A DNA stretch of 64,000 nt, from the NCBI RefSeq assembly GCF_003332825.1, contig NZ_QIRF01000001.1:434001-498000 (forward strand), given 5' to 3'. The position numbers and the translations under genes were made by a program. This stretch comes from Dyella sp. C9. GTDB taxonomy: Bacteria > Pseudomonadota > Gammaproteobacteria > Xanthomonadales > Rhodanobacteraceae. Positions 63,329 to 64,000 of the stretch are shown piece after piece. The notes under the pieces were generated by a model that saw only the letters and a list, made by a program, of their open reading frames with translations, did no database searches and had not been told where the DNA came from. How positions within the stretch are numbered: position 1 is the stretch's first letter; the number at the start of each line of letters is the position of its first letter.

Positions 63329-64000
63329 ATGCCGAGCAAGGAAACCGTACGACGACAGCGCGCCCTCGGTGGGGCGGTTGGCGTGGTCGTGCTCGGCATG
63401 GCGTTGGTTTATCACTTCTTTCCGCGGGTTTTCCACGTCGAGCCGTCCACCATCGCCGCCAAGCGCGCCATGAACCTGAGTCCACTGCCCAGCGCGGTGC
63501 CGGGGCAGGGTGCATCGCCGGCGCCCCGTCTGGCCGAAGTCGATGCCGGGCCGCCGCTGACGCTGGCGCCCACCGAGGTGATCGTGGCGCGCCTGGGCCA
63601 CAAGAACGAGAATTTGCCCGAGCAGCTGAGTGCGGACACCCCGGAGGTGGAGGCCCTGCTGGCCCGGGCAGCGAAGGCGCTGCATGCGGGACAGCTGGCC
63701 GGCGATGAGAACAGTGCGGCCGCGTTGTACGAGCAGGCACTCAAGGACAAACCCGACAGCCGGCGTGCCGCCCAGGGGTTGTTCGAAGTGCGCGCACGGT
63801 TGGTGGCCGAGATCAACCAGGACCTGGCTGTCGGCGACGCCGATTCGGCAGGGGACCTGCTCGACGCGCTCAAGACCATTCCCGATTCCAGCGACGACGT
63901 GACCCAGCTGCAGGGCAAGCTGAAGATCCTCAACCAGGCGCGCCCGCTGCTGGCCAAGGCGGCCAGCCTGTTGCAGCAGGGCAATGTGGACCAGCCCGCC
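63329..64000 (+). CDS. Membrane-anchored TPR-like protein (3' partial)
   Basis: 224 codons are visible and the frame is open to the window end. A helix lies near the N-terminus (ALGGAVGVVVLGMALVYHFF), then a Pro/Ala linker, then Ala/Leu-rich helices with TPR-like periodicity (LLARAAKALHAGQL, AAALYEQALKDKPDSRRAAQGL). No catalytic domain has appeared by the window end. It is divergent from rnd. Family not recognised. Confidence 0.6.
   Translation, partial: MPSKETVRRQRALGGAVGVVVLGMALVYHFFPRVFHVEPSTIAAKRAMNLSPLPSAVPGQGASPAPRLAEVDAGPPLTLAPTEVIVARLGHKNENLPEQLSADTPEVEALLARAAKALHAGQLAGDENSAAALYEQALKDKPDSRRAAQGLFEVRARLVAEINQDLAVGDADSAGDLLDALKTIPDSSDDVTQLQGKLKILNQARPLLAKAASLLQQGNVDQPA

Overview
The window is GC-rich, densely packed DNA that looks like a gammaproteobacterium of the order Lysobacterales (Xanthomonadales), most likely family Rhodanobacteraceae (the Dyella/Luteibacter/Rhodanobacter/Frateuria group). 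This is an inference from gene content: an exosortase-A-type exopolysaccharide (EPS) locus, an mhp-type aromatic operon, a PiuC-linked siderophore receptor and rnd. No 16S or other phylogenetic marker is present.

Layout. (1) 1-523: end of a TIGR04325-type methyltransferase. (2) 831-12247, plus strand: EPS arm 1, with an export lipoprotein, a Wzz/Wzc-like chain-length protein, a P-loop-degenerate kinase-like partner, an outer-membrane barrel, two alpha/beta hydrolases of the exosortase-A-associated kind, galE, a RIFT-type secreted protein, a Wzx-like flippase and a GNAT/FemAB-like acyltransferase. (3) 25170-12253, minus strand: EPS arm 2, with tandem GT2 glycosyltransferases, NodB deacetylases, an O-antigen-ligase-like polymerase, a PaaK/CapK-like ligase, three GT4 glycosyltransferases, a deacetylase-like protein and a formyltransferase. 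Most genes overlap by 1-13 nt. The two arms converge with only 5 bp between stop codons. (4) 41031-25201, minus strand, continuous with arm 2: a hybrid megasynthase, (partial C)-A-T-KS-AT-ACP-aminotransferase followed by C-A-T-C-A*-T, preceded by two cupin/JmjC-like Fe(II)-dioxygenase genes. The second adenylation domain of the NRPS has lost its catalytic motifs and there is no thioesterase. (5) 41069-42672: a secreted hypothetical protein and a divergent J-domain protein with an SmpA/BamE-like tail. (6) 49097-42669, minus strand: EPS arm 3, with a UDP-HexNAc dehydrogenase, a UDP-uronate epimerase, a GMC oxidoreductase, an Sfp-type phosphopantetheinyl transferase and the initiating sugar-phosphate transferase. 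(7) 49448-53361: a Fur box, TonB-dependent receptor, piuC and Sel1-repeat iron operon. (8) 53419-54078: DUF2076 protein. (9) 54685-61859: mhpABDFEC plus a TetR regulator for 3-(3-hydroxyphenyl)propionate meta-cleavage. (10) 61896-64000: terminator, tRNA-Ala(CGC), rnd and the start of a membrane-anchored protein.

How it may work together. Arms 1-3 supply activated sugars, an initiating phosphosugar transferase, glycosyltransferases, modification enzymes, a flippase, a polymerase and an export channel, i.e. a nearly complete Wzx/Wzy-type EPS system. The phosphopantetheinyl transferase in arm 3 could activate the carrier domains of the megasynthase, which sits between the EPS arms on the same strand as arm 2. 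The most notable proposal is that the locus couples an unusual amino-acyl product (predicted beta,gamma-diamino acyl chain joined to one or two further units, possibly hydroxylated by the dioxygenases) with EPS production, either as a co-regulated metabolite or as a substituent of the polymer. No exosortase gene, thioesterase, insertion sequence or CRISPR array was seen.
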